A stretch of 64,000 nt of DNA from LH-M37 sp965602855 (GCA_965602855.1 CBFCZV010000002.1:40197-104196); one strand, 5' to 3'; shown: positions 51,377 through 61,201, counted from the stretch's first letter. Translations and numbers: made by a program. Notes: generated from the sequence alone by a model not told the origin.

Positions 51377-52594
51377 TCAACCCTTAACTTCCTTCACCAA
51401 TCTAACCCGCTCTTCCTTAATTTTATTCGCCAGCTCAAGGTTCTCAAAACCCTGTTCTCTCAACGCGGCCACATCCACATTTCTCGCAGCTTTAAATGCT
51501 TTTCTAAAAAAATCACTCTGTTCAAAATATTTATTTTCAAAACCGGTGCGGCCATGGGCGTCGGCTTCAGACGCGAGCAGGAATTTTTCAAAGCGTTCAG
51601 GCTTTCTGAAGGCGTCGAGTTTAATCAGTGTTTCCACCATGGTTGAAGCTTTCAGTTCCAGTGCACGGTGATAGTGCATATGAAAACGTGCGGTGCGCTC
51701 AGCGAGGTCGCGGTAATCGTTGGGAATTCGCAAGCGCTTGCACACATCCAGTACCAGATCAGCACTGCGTGCTTCATGGCCGATGTGTCGTGGCCATTCT
51801 TCTTTGGGTGTCGTGCCTTTGCCGAGGTCGTGCATCAATGCTGCAAAACGTACATCGGTGGCATGACTGAGTTTACAGGCCTGCTGCAATACCATCAGGG
51901 TGTGAATGCCGGTGTCGATTTCGGGATGATGTTCTTTGGGTTGCGGTACGCCGAATAAACAATCCAGTTCCGGAAGAATCACCTTGAGTGCACCGCAGTC
52001 GCGTAGTACTTCAATAAAGCGAGAAGGTGAACGCTCACCTAGAGCTTTTTCCATTTCCTGCCAGACACGTTCCGGCACCAGTGCATCGACTTCACCTGCG
52101 GCGACCATGTTTTTCATCAGCTGCATAGTTTCATCGGCAACGATAAAACCTAAATGTAGATAACGTGCGGCGAATCGAGCCACCCGTAAAATACGCACCG
52201 GATCTTCGGCAAAAGCGGGTGAGACGTGGCGTAAAATTTTATCGTGAATATCCTGCTGGCCGTTGTAAGGGTCAACGATATGACCATCTTCATCTTTGGC
52301 GATCGCATTGATGGTTAAATCACGACGTTCCAGATCTTCTTCCAGAGTTACATCCGGTGAAGCATGAACGGCAAAGCCCTTGTAGCCGGGCGCAGTTTTT
52401 CGCTCGGTTCGCGCCAGTGCGTGTTCGTCCTTGGTTTCGGGGTGAAGGAAAACGGGAAAGTCCTTGCCGACTTGCTGAAAGCCCTGTGCCAGCATTTCTT
52501 CCACTGTTGCACCGACTACCACCCAGTCTTTTTCATGGAATGGGTAATCGAGTAATTCATCGCGGACTGCACCGCCAACCAGGTAAGTTTTCAT
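51377..52594 (-). CDS. cca: CCA tRNA nucleotidyltransferase with HD domain
   Basis: Adds or repairs the 3' CCA of tRNAs. The catalytic head shows YLVGGAVRDELL, EKDWVVVGA and RRDLTINAIA, with the CCA-binding region RILRVARFAARY. The C-terminal half contains an HD phosphohydrolase (ALMHDLGKGTTP, near residue 255), giving the multifunctional gammaproteobacterial form, 405 residues. It stands convergent to the VanZ-like gene. Confidence 0.96.
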   Translation of the reverse strand: MKTYLVGGAVRDELLDYPFHEKDWVVVGATVEEMLAQGFQQVGKDFPVFLHPETKDEHALARTERKTAPGYKGFAVHASPDVTLEEDLERRDLTINAIAKDEDGHIVDPYNGQQDIHDKILRHVSPAFAEDPVRILRVARFAARYLHLGFIVADETMQLMKNMVAAGEVDALVPERVWQEMEKALGERSPSRFIEVLRDCGALKVILPELDCLFGVPQPKEHHPEIDTGIHTLMVLQQACKLSHATDVRFAALMHDLGKGTTPKEEWPRHIGHEARSADLVLDVCKRLRIPNDYRDLAERTARFHMHYHRALELKASTMVETLIKLDAFRKPERFEKFLLASEADAHGRTGFENKYFEQSDFFRKAFKAARNVDVAALREQGFENLELANKIKEERVRLVKEVKG

Positions 52595-52634
52595 GTGGGC
52601 ATGTTGCCACAGTTGCTACGCAGGTGCGACCGAC

Positions 52635-53804
52635 TTAATCCTTTCTATGAGAGGCATCGGCAGAAATCGGTGTTGGATAGCGATAAACCACCCAGTAAGT
52701 TGAAAGTATGAAAGTCATCACTACCACGGTCTGTATCAGGTACGAGGCTTGCTCGCTGATGAATCCGCCACCGAGAGCGGTGAGGGCAACAAGAATGGAG
52801 AATTCACTGGCCTGTCCCAGACGTGATCCAAGTTCTGCTGAGGTGTTTGTGGGTTCACCGATCCACTGAAAGCCGTAGCGGAAGATGACGGGTTTGAATA
52901 ACACCAGTACGATGGCGATGATGCTGGCATCGAGCAGAACGTGACCGGCCATGAGGAAGTTGATGTTAGCGCCGATGGCGAAGAAGAACAGGATCAGGAA
53001 AAAGTCGCGCAGTGGTTTCAGGTTTTCAGCGACGACCATGGCTACTGGTGATGAGGCAAAGGTGACGCCAGCGATGAATGCGCCCATCTCATAAGAAAGC
53101 CCGATGTAACTGGCCACGCCCGCGCCGAGCAGTCCCCAGCCCAGCGATAACAGAAAAACGTATTCGGTGATGATGTCAAAGCGTTGGAACAGGGCGTTGA
53201 CCACATAACGAACGGTGAAGAAGGAGACCAGCACCAGTGCGATGAATTTGATCAGTAGAAACAGGGCAGTGAGCGGGACGTTTTCCTGTGTGCCACTGGA
53301 TAGCATGAGGATGAGCACGATAGCGATGACATCCTGCATTAGTAGTACGCTGGTCATCATTTCACCGCGGTGCTGGTGATGCAGTGTCGTAGTCGGTATC
53401 AGTTTCAGGCCGACGATGGTGCTGGAAAACATCATGGCTGCGCCGATGATCAGACTTTCGCGCATACCGTAGCTGAACATTTTTGCCATGGCGGTAGCCA
53501 GCAGCATAAACAGGGCGCTGGTGAGCAGTGTGAGAATTGCCGTCTGGCTGAACAGTTTGAGCAGCCGTTCTGGTTTCAGGTTGATCCCAATGAGGAACAG
53601 CAAAAGAATGATACCAAGATGCGAGAGCTGCTCAATGTGGTCGGCAGTTTTAATTATACCCAGCCCCCAGGGGCCAGCGACCATGCCAAATGCGATGTAA
53701 GCCAGCATCACCGGCTGCTTCAAATACAGGAATACCGTGGCAAAGATCGTCGCACCCGCGAAGATCACCACCAGTTGATAAATAATATTGCTGTAGTCGG
53801 CCAT
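52635..53804 (-). CDS. CPA2-family cation:proton antiporter (KefB-like, no RCK domain)
   Basis: A 389-residue membrane protein of about 12 helices matching the KefB/KefC transmembrane part: GMVAGPWGLGII, LLLFLIGINLKPERLL, MFSSTIVGLKLIPTTTLHH, LLMQDVIAIVLILML and LGQASEFSILVAL. The C-terminal NAD-binding domain of KefB is absent. Probably exchanges Na+ or K+ for H+. It starts six bases after the hypothetical gene at 53810 and may be co-transcribed. Confidence 0.9.
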   Translation of the reverse strand: MADYSNIIYQLVVIFAGATIFATVFLYLKQPVMLAYIAFGMVAGPWGLGIIKTADHIEQLSHLGIILLLFLIGINLKPERLLKLFSQTAILTLLTSALFMLLATAMAKMFSYGMRESLIIGAAMMFSSTIVGLKLIPTTTLHHQHRGEMMTSVLLMQDVIAIVLILMLSSGTQENVPLTALFLLIKFIALVLVSFFTVRYVVNALFQRFDIITEYVFLLSLGWGLLGAGVASYIGLSYEMGAFIAGVTFASSPVAMVVAENLKPLRDFFLILFFFAIGANINFLMAGHVLLDASIIAIVLVLFKPVIFRYGFQWIGEPTNTSAELGSRLGQASEFSILVALTALGGGFISEQASYLIQTVVVMTFILSTYWVVYRYPTPISADASHRKD

Positions 53805-53809
53805 TTATT

Positions 53810-54406
53810 TTATGAGTCTTCGTTATGGTAATCAGATTTCAGAACCTTCAGGTGTTCTTCAACTATCTCTGTGAATGCACGATAGTCTTCAGCGTCCGTA
53901 TAATGTGATAATTCCTTGCAGGCAGTGTCTGCGATATCTGCGTGCATTTTTGAGCAGCGCTTATCACCAATTCTGGCACACCTTATGGTGGCGTGAACAT
54001 GATCCCATATGCTGTGTTCAAGTTTTTCTTTGATGTCGGGATATAAATCAGAGCCCCGACTTCTTGCCTTGAAATATTTTGATAGATCACTGATGTGTTC
54101 CTGACTTACCGTGATGTGCTGACCGGTAGCATCTGTGTTTTCACGGCTACGTGGATTAGCGCTGCTGTTATTCATGGTGTGGCCAATAGTGTAGATGATC
54201 TTGGGGTTATCCAGAGCATATCCGATGATAATATCAACGCATTCATGTAATGGTGACTTAATATCATTAGCGTGGTTTTGATGCGTGGCTATTTTGTGAT
54301 AACGATTAATGTGTTTATGCAGGGTGATCAGTGAAACCCTGAAATAGAGTTTCCTTATTTTGTGAATAAGCACACTGTAAGAGATGGTTTGTTTCATAGC
54401 ATTCAA
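53810..54406 (-). CDS. Hypothetical protein (198 aa)
   Basis: A basic, His-rich soluble protein without recognised motifs. Its C-terminal half is helical with several Cys/His positions (ATIRCARIGDKRCSKMHADIADTACKEL). ATG 54397 is a possible later start. It lies just upstream of the antiporter gene on the same strand. No family recognised. Confidence 0.6.
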   Translation of the reverse strand: MNAMKQTISYSVLIHKIRKLYFRVSLITLHKHINRYHKIATHQNHANDIKSPLHECVDIIIGYALDNPKIIYTIGHTMNNSSANPRSRENTDATGQHITVSQEHISDLSKYFKARSRGSDLYPDIKEKLEHSIWDHVHATIRCARIGDKRCSKMHADIADTACKELSHYTDAEDYRAFTEIVEEHLKVLKSDYHNEDS

Positions 54407-54584
54407 ATGATTTAAGTGGTTATCGCATTAGTATAAGGTGTGTGATGATGTATTTGTCGTAGTGTCGATTAAAGATTAACAATAATCGTAAAAGATACTA
54501 CCTGTATATAATGTGGTTTAATCCGGACAGGGTATATTCTGGGTTTCAAAATCAGAGCGGTAAAACAGATCTGAGGAGATGGTT

Positions 54585-55100
54585 ATGAGTAAAAGTAGTG
54601 AAAATCGGCAGCTGCTAATCATGCGCCATGGCAAAGCCAACTGGGAAATCGAGATCGATGATCTGCAACGCCCCATAACCGAGCGTGGTGTTGAAGAAGC
54701 GAAAAACATTGGTCACTGGTTGAACGATCAGACTCTGCACCCGGATATTATTATTTCATCCACCGCCAGTCGGGCACTGGCCACCAGCCAGCAGGTGGCG
54801 GAGGCGGTGGGTATTTCGGATATCAAACAGGACGCTCGAATTTACAATGCTAGCCTGTCACAGTTACTGCTGGTGCTGGCGGATATTTCATCCGAATATA
54901 AAAGGCCGATGATCGTTGGCCATAACCCCGGCTTTGAAGAGCTGCTGATATATCTGGCAGATGTAGGTGAGCGTTTTTATAAGGGTAGAAAATTAATGAC
55001 CACGGGCACGGTCGCCATTGTGGATATGCCAGATGACTGGCAGCAGCTAGATCGACAATGTGGGGATGTGGTGGACGTTGTTCGGGGTGGGAGTTTGTGA
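54585..55100 (+). CDS. sixA: Phosphohistidine phosphatase SixA
   Basis: A histidine phosphatase of the RHG superfamily that removes phosphate from histidine phosphocarriers. The catalytic RHG is in LLIMRHGKANWEI near residue 13; the second His is in IVGHNPGFEELL near residue 107. ATG 54585 follows TGAGGAG by seven bases and gives 171 residues. The gene is convergent with the lipoprotein at 55103. Confidence 0.9.
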   Translation: MSKSSENRQLLIMRHGKANWEIEIDDLQRPITERGVEEAKNIGHWLNDQTLHPDIIISSTASRALATSQQVAEAVGISDIKQDARIYNASLSQLLLVLADISSEYKRPMIVGHNPGFEELLIYLADVGERFYKGRKLMTTGTVAIVDMPDDWQQLDRQCGDVVDVVRGGSL

Positions 55101-55102
55101 TT

Positions 55103-55480
55103 CTATTCCAATTTACCCTCAACATTAATTTGCACACCCTCGACTGAGTCGAGATATTCCTTATCCTTGAGTTTTTCTTCATCAGTGAATATTTTTCCGC
55201 TGATATCAATGTTGGGTTCTGTCTGTTCCTTGTTTAGCGTTTCAAACAGTTTGCTATTTTCTTCTGTGGGCATTTTGTCGTTAAGAAAAGCAGCATCGTT
55301 ATTTTTCAGAGATTCAATGGCAATGTTTTCGATTGATAAATCCAGTGGTAGATGGGTTTTTTCAGGAGCGGTTTGGGGTTCAGTGGTTTTTATAACAGGC
55401 GAGGGTGGTTGTTGTGACTCGCAGGCAGTGATGCATAGGCAGATTAGGCAGGCTTTCAGGATAGGGGAATGAGACATCAT
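55103..55480 (-). CDS. Small lipoprotein
   Basis: A 125-residue secreted protein with lipobox CITAC and a Pro/Thr-rich linker, then an acidic soluble part (TDEEKLKDKEYLDSVEG). No recognised family. Its ATG overlaps the stop of the DUF3025 gene (ATGA), so it is translationally coupled to it. The second DUF3025 copy has no such partner. Confidence 0.7.
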   Translation of the reverse strand: MMSHSPILKACLICLCITACESQQPPSPVIKTTEPQTAPEKTHLPLDLSIENIAIESLKNNDAAFLNDKMPTEENSKLFETLNKEQTEPNIDISGKIFTDEEKLKDKEYLDSVEGVQINVEGKLE

Positions 55481-56334
55481 TTTCGCAATCGTCTACCCGG
55501 TCGGAAATAGTCGTGGTTATCGTAAAACTCCTCAACAACAGTTTCCATATGCCAGCCCGGCATGCCGAGTATCGGAAACGGGTTAAGGTCGTGCGGCTGG
55601 CTGTACTGCTCGCCGGCAGTAAAGATGGTGGCTAATTGCTCATCAATATACGCGAGTCGCTCATTCATCGGTTTGGCAAAGTGACTCTCATCTACTTCTA
55701 ATAGAATCGCATTGGCGGTCATGCCGAGGTAGGGGGCGAGTGCCTTCTCAAACATGGCGTGGCCAAAGGTGGTGCACTCGAATTTACCCGCCAGTTCGTC
55801 GCGATGCTGCCAGAAGAGTTTCTTCCATTTGAAGTCCCTGATCAGTTGCAGCAGTGTTGGCTCGCAGCTGGTGATCACGACACCGCCTTCGTCGAACAGC
55901 GACAGCATGTTCTCTATCGGTGTGCGTCGACCGACATCACCGCTTTCGATACGTTGTTTTGCTCTGGGTATGTGAATGGCGTTGATCACCGCCTTGGTTT
56001 TGGGAAAGATGAACCAGGTCAGCAGTTGAAAGAAGTCGTGCCAGTTTTCAGTGCGTGTCTGAATCTCGCCGTGTAGATAAATACGCGGTGCGTAGTGCTG
56101 CTCGAAGTGGTTGGGTTTACCTTCCTGTGCTGCGATTTTCAGCGCAGCACCGTGCTGAGTACGCAGTGGTGATTCTGCATTATCGAGTAGTTGTTGATAG
56201 GCCTCCAGCCCCGGCCATTCGGAGAAATCGCGGAACGGGGTGAGTAGCGGGCGCAGTGGTTCGAACAGGGGTTTGTCACTGTCAAAATCGGGGCGCCATG
56301 GCACCAGTGCATCGATACGGGTATTGGTCTTCAC
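55477..56334 (-). CDS. DUF3025 family protein, copy 1
   Basis: A 285-residue soluble protein with the DUF3025 parts WHDFFQLLTWFIFPKTKAVINAIH and SLFDEGGVVITSCEP, then GHAMFEKALAPYLGMTANAILL. Function unknown. A copy about 88% identical lies at 58882-59745 on the same strand, indicating a fairly recent duplication. The upstream 40 bases are also similar between the copies. Confidence 0.88.
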   Translation of the reverse strand: MKTNTRIDALVPWRPDFDSDKPLFEPLRPLLTPFRDFSEWPGLEAYQQLLDNAESPLRTQHGAALKIAAQEGKPNHFEQHYAPRIYLHGEIQTRTENWHDFFQLLTWFIFPKTKAVINAIHIPRAKQRIESGDVGRRTPIENMLSLFDEGGVVITSCEPTLLQLIRDFKWKKLFWQHRDELAGKFECTTFGHAMFEKALAPYLGMTANAILLEVDESHFAKPMNERLAYIDEQLATIFTAGEQYSQPHDLNPFPILGMPGWHMETVVEEFYDNHDYFRPGRRLRK

Positions 56335-56388
56335 GTTTTACTTGTTATGTTATGGGGAGGTGAAAGATAACTGAAATAGGACGTGCTG

Positions 56389-56408
56389 TCATTTTGAATG
56401 TATGTGAG
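56389..56408. repeat. Dispersed repeat, family B, copy 2
   Basis: TCATTTTGAATGTATGTGAG matches the sequence at 31299-31318 with five C/T changes. It lies in the 234-base gap between DUF3025 copy 1 and the cytochrome c gene, where nothing else was recognised. Confidence 0.45.
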
Positions 56409-56568
56409 GCTATATTTATGAGACAAAAAACTCATTAGGAATGAGTCTAAATAACTGATTTATATGTAGATATAAGAAAAATGCAAGGGCGTTTTTTAAT
56501 GTCTTAGCTTACAAATTGGTTGATTAGTACTATGATTAAAAAGTCAGAATTAAAAAAGTAAAAAATTA

Positions 56569-57192
56569 ATGAGATATATTTTTGTTATCGGTCTATTCCT
56601 GTCGTCTACTGTGTATGCAGATGAGCTGGCAAAAATGAATGCCATGCTGGATGCCAGACTGGCAAGCCCTGCATTACTGGAAGAAGCGATTGCTTTAGGT
56701 AAAGAAAGAGCAACCATCTGTATGTTTTGCCATGGTAAAACGGGTAATAGCAGGCGGGATAATATCCCTAATCTGGCAGATCAGAATGCGAAATATTTAT
56801 TCAAACAGTTTGAGATGTTCGCGAGCGGAGAGCGTGACAATCTGTTCATGGAAGTGCAGGCAACAAAACTGACTAGTGAAGATAGGGTCAATATTGCGCT
56901 ATTCTTCTCATCTCTGAAAGCAATACCCAGAGCTGAAATATTACCCGATCAAATTGCCAAAGGTAAAAAAATATACATAAGCCAATGCTTAGAATGCCAC
57001 GGCAAAGATGGTCATGGTGAGGAACTGCTACCGAGACTTGCCAGCCAACCAGCCAGGTATCTTAATAAACAGTTAGATAATTATCGTGAAGAGCCGGAAA
57101 AAAGGTCAGGTGTAGACATGTTGAAAGCGGTTAAGTCTTTGAGTGAAGCAGATCAGGCATTGGTGACAGTGTATATTTCTTCTTTGAGGTGA
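56569..57192 (+). CDS. Diheme c-type cytochrome (c4-like)
   Basis: A 207-residue periplasmic electron carrier with signal peptide MRYIFVIGLFLSSTVYA and two haem-binding CxxCH motifs: CMFCHGKTGN near residue 48 and CLECHGKDGHG near residue 142, in two similar halves. It resembles cytochrome c4/c553-type carriers that feed terminal oxidases or accept electrons from sulfide or methanol oxidation. No oxidase gene is nearby. Confidence 0.9.
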   Translation: MRYIFVIGLFLSSTVYADELAKMNAMLDARLASPALLEEAIALGKERATICMFCHGKTGNSRRDNIPNLADQNAKYLFKQFEMFASGERDNLFMEVQATKLTSEDRVNIALFFSSLKAIPRAEILPDQIAKGKKIYISQCLECHGKDGHGEELLPRLASQPARYLNKQLDNYREEPEKRSGVDMLKAVKSLSEADQALVTVYISSLR

Positions 57193-57267
57193 TGATTTTA
57201 GTGGCTGTGGTTGGCGATCTCGGATTCCGCTATGCTTTATCTGGGCTACTTACTGGTAAAAAATACA

Positions 57268-57975
57268 ATGAATCAGCTCAGCGAATACATCAAAGACCAA
57301 ATCTGGATTCTTGAATATCCGGTTCGCTATGCCGCTATCGACCTGTTCGGTCGCATGACAATTATAAAATTAGGTAACGGAGAATTAATCATCCATGATC
57401 CATGCAAACTGGATGAATTAACAAAAAGCGAGATAGATAAAATAGGCGAAGTTAAATATATTATTGCGCCCGGCACTTATCATCATTTATTTGTCACTGA
57501 TTTCCAGCAGCACTACCCGAATGCTGAAACCTTCCTATGCCCGGGGCTTGAAAAGAAAAGACCGGATATTCAATTTGAATGGATGCTGGGCAATAAACCA
57601 GACCACAGATGGGAAAATGAAATAGATCAGGCTCTGGTGCAAGGCACAAAGCTCATATCGGAAGTTGCTTTTTTTCATAAAGCATCGAAAACATTAATTC
57701 TGGTGGATTTGCTTGAAAATATTGGTGACGATTATCAGCATCCCGCCAGCCTGTTATTACGTTTCTGGTGGAAAGTAGTTTATAAAATGTGGAACAACCC
57801 AAAAGCAGCGCCAGAATATCAAATGGGCTGGGGGAAAAAGGAAGCCGTTAAAAAAGGCCTGGAAAAGATACTAAGCTGGCCATCAGAGCGAATAATACTG
57901 GCGCATGGTGAACTTATAGAAAACAATGTCAGCCATGTCCTTACCGAGGCCTGGCAAAAAGTTTTAAAAGCCTGA
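57268..57975 (+). CDS. DUF4336 family protein (metallo-beta-lactamase-like fold)
   Basis: A 235-residue protein with DUF4336 parts: IWILEYPVRYAAIDLFGRMTIIKLGNG, YIIAPGTYHHLFVTDFQQ and PSERIILAHGELIE. The order of strands and the HH and HGE positions recall a metallo-beta-lactamase fold lacking the full HxHxDH motif. ATG 57268 is preferred to a TTG upstream that lacks support. Function unknown; possibly linked to the cytochrome gene 75 bases before it. Confidence 0.78.
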   Translation: MNQLSEYIKDQIWILEYPVRYAAIDLFGRMTIIKLGNGELIIHDPCKLDELTKSEIDKIGEVKYIIAPGTYHHLFVTDFQQHYPNAETFLCPGLEKKRPDIQFEWMLGNKPDHRWENEIDQALVQGTKLISEVAFFHKASKTLILVDLLENIGDDYQHPASLLLRFWWKVVYKMWNNPKAAPEYQMGWGKKEAVKKGLEKILSWPSERIILAHGELIENNVSHVLTEAWQKVLKA

Positions 57976-58200
57976 AACATATTAAACGAGCACTCGAAAC
58001 AGACGGGAAATAATCGGAACTGGTCACAGTTTTTACATCACCCTGGCGCGCCTAGTATTTTGCTGCAGTGGGTGATACCTGCCTATTCATTTTTTATTGA
58101 TTTTTGTCAATATAGGCATCTAGTTTCAAGTCTACATTTAAAAAATCATGTTTCAGGTATATAGGCTACTTTCGTTTTTCAAATGGTAAAGGAGAATGCT

Positions 58201-58776
58201 ATGAAAAAGTTATTATTGATCGTATTGTTATTGTGCCCATTGCAGACATTTGCAGAGGAAGAAAACTGGTACACCTACTGGTCATTTGGTTTTTCCAATA
58301 ATAACTATCCAGGGGATCTGGATTACTTGCTAGATACGCTGGAAGCGCAGCCCGGGGTTGACCGGGCTGAGATAGCGATAGATATGCTTGGTTTTTACTG
58401 GCCACTAAAAGAAAAGATGATTCTTGGTTTTGTTATTTCCGGTAGTACGGATGTTTTTAATACACCCGTCGGTGATGTGCAGATCAACCAGCGTCTTTTG
58501 GGAGCCAGTATTATGAAGTTTTTTGGTAAAGAAACGGGTGATGGGTTATTTGTTCGAGGCGACCTGGGTTTTGCCGAAGCAGATATCACCACCGATACCG
58601 CTTTGGGAACTTTAACCGCTACCAGTGATACCGGGTTGGGTTTTTTGCTTGGTGTAGGTTATGGGATTCCAGTTTCTGAAGATTCACGCGTTCTGTTGAG
58701 CATTAATATATCGAGTAAGGATATTGAAGGTGACAACTGGTCAGCAGTGACTTTTAATGTGGGTGGTTTGTGGTAA
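58201..58776 (+). CDS. Outer-membrane beta-barrel protein
   Basis: A 191-residue protein with signal peptide KKLLLIVLLLCPLQTFA, then alternating beta strands ending in NVGGLW, typical of small barrels. The ATG follows AAAGGAGA at seven bases. A later small element, repeat family A copy 2, lies downstream. No specific family is recognised. Confidence 0.75.
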   Translation: MKKLLLIVLLLCPLQTFAEEENWYTYWSFGFSNNNYPGDLDYLLDTLEAQPGVDRAEIAIDMLGFYWPLKEKMILGFVISGSTDVFNTPVGDVQINQRLLGASIMKFFGKETGDGLFVRGDLGFAEADITTDTALGTLTATSDTGLGFLLGVGYGIPVSEDSRVLLSINISSKDIEGDNWSAVTFNVGGLW

Positions 58777-58797
58777 AGAATATACTGGTGCATATTG

Positions 58798-58838
58798 CGT
58801 AATCCCGGTGTGTTATTAGCCGGGATTCCTGTTTACGT
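58798..58838. repeat. Dispersed hairpin repeat, family A, copy 2
   Basis: AATCCCGG (58801-58808) and CCGGGATT (58820-58827) form the palindromic core; the 41-base segment aligns without gaps to 1208-1248. It lies just after the barrel gene, where it could also act as a transcript-end hairpin. Confidence 0.6.
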
Positions 58839-58881
58839 AAATTCCCCCTGGACTGATTTGAAATTGGTTCTTACGCCATGC

Positions 58882-59745
58882 TCACTTTTCATTTTTAACC
58901 CGTCTACCTGACCGAAAATAATTGCGGTTATCGTAATAGGCCTCAACACTATTATCCACATGCCAGCCCGGCATACCGAGTATCGGAAACGGGTTAAGGT
59001 CGTGTGGCTGGCTGTACTGCACTCCAGCAGCAAAGCTTGCAGCTAACTGCTCGTCGATATGGGCGAGGCGCTCATTCATCGGTTTGGCAAAGTGGCTCTC
59101 ATCCACCTCTAACAGAATTGCATTGGCGGTCATGCCGAGGTAGGGCGCGAGTGCCTTTTCATACATGGCGTGGCCGAAGGTGGTGCACTCAAATTTACCC
59201 GCCAGCTCGTCGCGACGCTGCCAGAACAGTTCTTTCCATTTAAAGTCCCTGATCAGTTGCAGCAGGCTTGGGTCGCAGCTGGTGATCACCACGCCACCTT
59301 CGTCGAACAGTGAGAGCATGTTCTCTACCGGCGTGCGCCGTCCAACATTACCGTCTTCGATACGTTGTTTTGCCCGAGGTATGTGGATGGCGTTGATCAC
59401 CGCCTTGGTTCTGGGAAAGATGAACCAGGTCAGCAGTTGAAAGAAGTCGTGCCAGTTTTTTGTGCGCGTCTGAATCTCGCCATGTAGATAGATGCGGGGT
59501 GCGTAATGTTGCTCGAAGTGGTTGGGTTTGCCTTCCTGCGCGACGATTTTCAGGGCAGCGCCGTGCTGGGTACGCAGTGGTGGTTCTGCTTTATCGAGTA
59601 GTTGCTGGTAGGCATCCAGTCCCGGCCATTCGGCAAAATCGCGGAATGGGGTGAGTAGTGGGCGCAGTGGTTCGAACAGGGGTTTGTCTCTGTTAAAATC
59701 GGGGCGCCATGGCACCAGAGCATCGATTCGGGTATTGGTCTTCAC
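58882..59745 (-). CDS. DUF3025 family protein, copy 2
   Basis: A 287-residue paralogue of the gene at 55477-56334. Nearly all differences are conservative, such as SEWPGLEAYQQLLDNAES versus AEWPGLDAYQQLLDKAEP; the C-terminal ~20 residues diverge most. Both frames are intact, so both could be functional. Function unknown. Confidence 0.88.
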   Translation of the reverse strand: MKTNTRIDALVPWRPDFNRDKPLFEPLRPLLTPFRDFAEWPGLDAYQQLLDKAEPPLRTQHGAALKIVAQEGKPNHFEQHYAPRIYLHGEIQTRTKNWHDFFQLLTWFIFPRTKAVINAIHIPRAKQRIEDGNVGRRTPVENMLSLFDEGGVVITSCDPSLLQLIRDFKWKELFWQRRDELAGKFECTTFGHAMYEKALAPYLGMTANAILLEVDESHFAKPMNERLAHIDEQLAASFAAGVQYSQPHDLNPFPILGMPGWHVDNSVEAYYDNRNYFRSGRRVKNEK

Positions 59746-59794
59746 GTTTTGGTTGGTTTGTTGTTGGGAGGGGGAAGATAACTGAAATTGGGGG

Positions 59795-59858
59795 TGAATA
59801 ATTGGGGTCAGAGTAAAGTTAAGTTTTTCTCTGCGCCCTCTGCGGTAAAGCCTTAGCT
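59795..59858. other. Intergenic segment with common repeat motifs
   Basis: GGGGTCAGAGTAAA and TCTCTGCGCCCTCTGCGG are short sequences recalled from intergenic repeats in many gammaproteobacterial genomes. Only single copies are visible here, so this rests on memory. Confidence 0.25.
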
Positions 59859-59859
59859 C

Positions 59860-61023
59860 TTACCCCTTACCCCAATAATCCGTAGCAATCCCCTCACCCA
59901 AATCCGCTTCAATCAATCTATCCCTTACTTCCAGCAATCTCTCAATCAAAGCCGGTTCTGCTTTCTCGTAGGCTTCAGCATCGGGTTTGCGGTTTACAAC
60001 CACACCCAATAACTCAGTAATAGCATTACCAACGGAGTTCTGGCTGATGGTGACGATGAGTTTTCCATCGTCGTTGCGGAAGATCAGTTGTTTGAACGCG
60101 GGTTGCCAGCGAATCGAGTTGGCGTATTTTGCGTCGGTGACGCAGCGATCGCGGACTTTTTTCACGGCTTTGAGGAAGCAGTTGTTGAACAGCAGTTCGG
60201 ATTCGACGTGTTCAGGGAAGTAGGCATCTTTCGCCATGGGTGCGTTTCTGGATGAGACCTGGGTGAAGAAGGCGCGATAGAAGTCGATGAAGCCTTTCAG
60301 GATTAAATCGTATTCTTTCCAGAACTGCGGTTTTTGCAGGGCATCGGCGCCGCCCTGTATTTCCCAGCAGGGCAGACCTTGCGGGTAGCCGGTGAGTTTT
60401 AACTGCGAGGCAGTGGATTCGACGGATTTGAGGATCTTTAAATCCAGCGCGTTATCGAAGAAGTCGCGATAAACCTGGTGCATGTAGGCCTGAAATAAAC
60501 TGTGCTGGCCGCCATCGGTGAGGTTGGGGTTGTCGTGGTCGGCGGCTTCGGCGTTTTTCAGGGTTTCCTGCGGGAAGACGATGAAGTGGTTGTGTAGCAT
60601 ACGGATGCTGGGTACGCCGGGTGAGGTCAGCGGCCAGGTGGCATCGAGGCTGGCTTCGCCGGCCAGCACCAGGTGCTCGCCGGGGTCGGGGTATTTTTCC
60701 AGCATGTAGCCGATGATGACCTGGTTCATGCGGTTCCAGACGTTTTTCACATTCTCCGGCAGTTGTGTACGTCGTACCGGTCTGCCCAGCGGATTGAGGA
60801 TGGTCTGTGAGGTGTTGTAGATGATGGAGCAATCAAATTCGTTGCTGTGGCCCAGCGCCTTGCGGTACATCAGCAGGTTTTCTGGATTGCTCAGCAGCCC
60901 GTTGTTGTGCTCAAGGTCATTGAGGTTTTCGGTGCTGTTGAAAAATTCGTTCGGCTTCATGCCTTCGGGCACGTCCAGTGGAATAGGGCGGAACGGGGTG
61001 ACGATTTGACGTGGTGCTTGCAT
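59860..61023 (-). CDS. Hypothetical protein (387 aa)
   Basis: A soluble protein with no membrane segment or signal peptide. I do not recognise the family. A His-containing stretch RMLHNHFIVF near residue 145 vaguely resembles the His cluster of HIT/GalT-type nucleotidyltransferases, but not enough to assign. Acidic C-terminus (EADLGEGIATDYWGKG). ATG 61023 was preferred over a longer frame with a 24-residue, His-rich leader. It is divergent from the YfaZ-like gene. Confidence 0.65.
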   Translation of the reverse strand: MQAPRQIVTPFRPIPLDVPEGMKPNEFFNSTENLNDLEHNNGLLSNPENLLMYRKALGHSNEFDCSIIYNTSQTILNPLGRPVRRTQLPENVKNVWNRMNQVIIGYMLEKYPDPGEHLVLAGEASLDATWPLTSPGVPSIRMLHNHFIVFPQETLKNAEAADHDNPNLTDGGQHSLFQAYMHQVYRDFFDNALDLKILKSVESTASQLKLTGYPQGLPCWEIQGGADALQKPQFWKEYDLILKGFIDFYRAFFTQVSSRNAPMAKDAYFPEHVESELLFNNCFLKAVKKVRDRCVTDAKYANSIRWQPAFKQLIFRNDDGKLIVTISQNSVGNAITELLGVVVNRKPDAEAYEKAEPALIERLLEVRDRLIEADLGEGIATDYWGKG

Positions 61024-61201
61024 TGAGTGTGAACCTGCTGTGAATCGGTGTTTTGTATGTAGCGAATGATACATTAACTGGGTGTTATATGGCATGGCTG
61101 CGGAGTGTGATTAACTTGGCAACAGCCGGACGCAGCCGTGGTAATATCTGCGCCAGATTATTATAAAAACTATAACTATAAAGATTAGGAGATAAATACT
61201 C

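Noticed and set aside
59004..59654. Plus-strand frames opposite the second DUF3025 gene
   Set aside because: The same shadow frames appear opposite copy 1; they reflect codon bias of the real gene.
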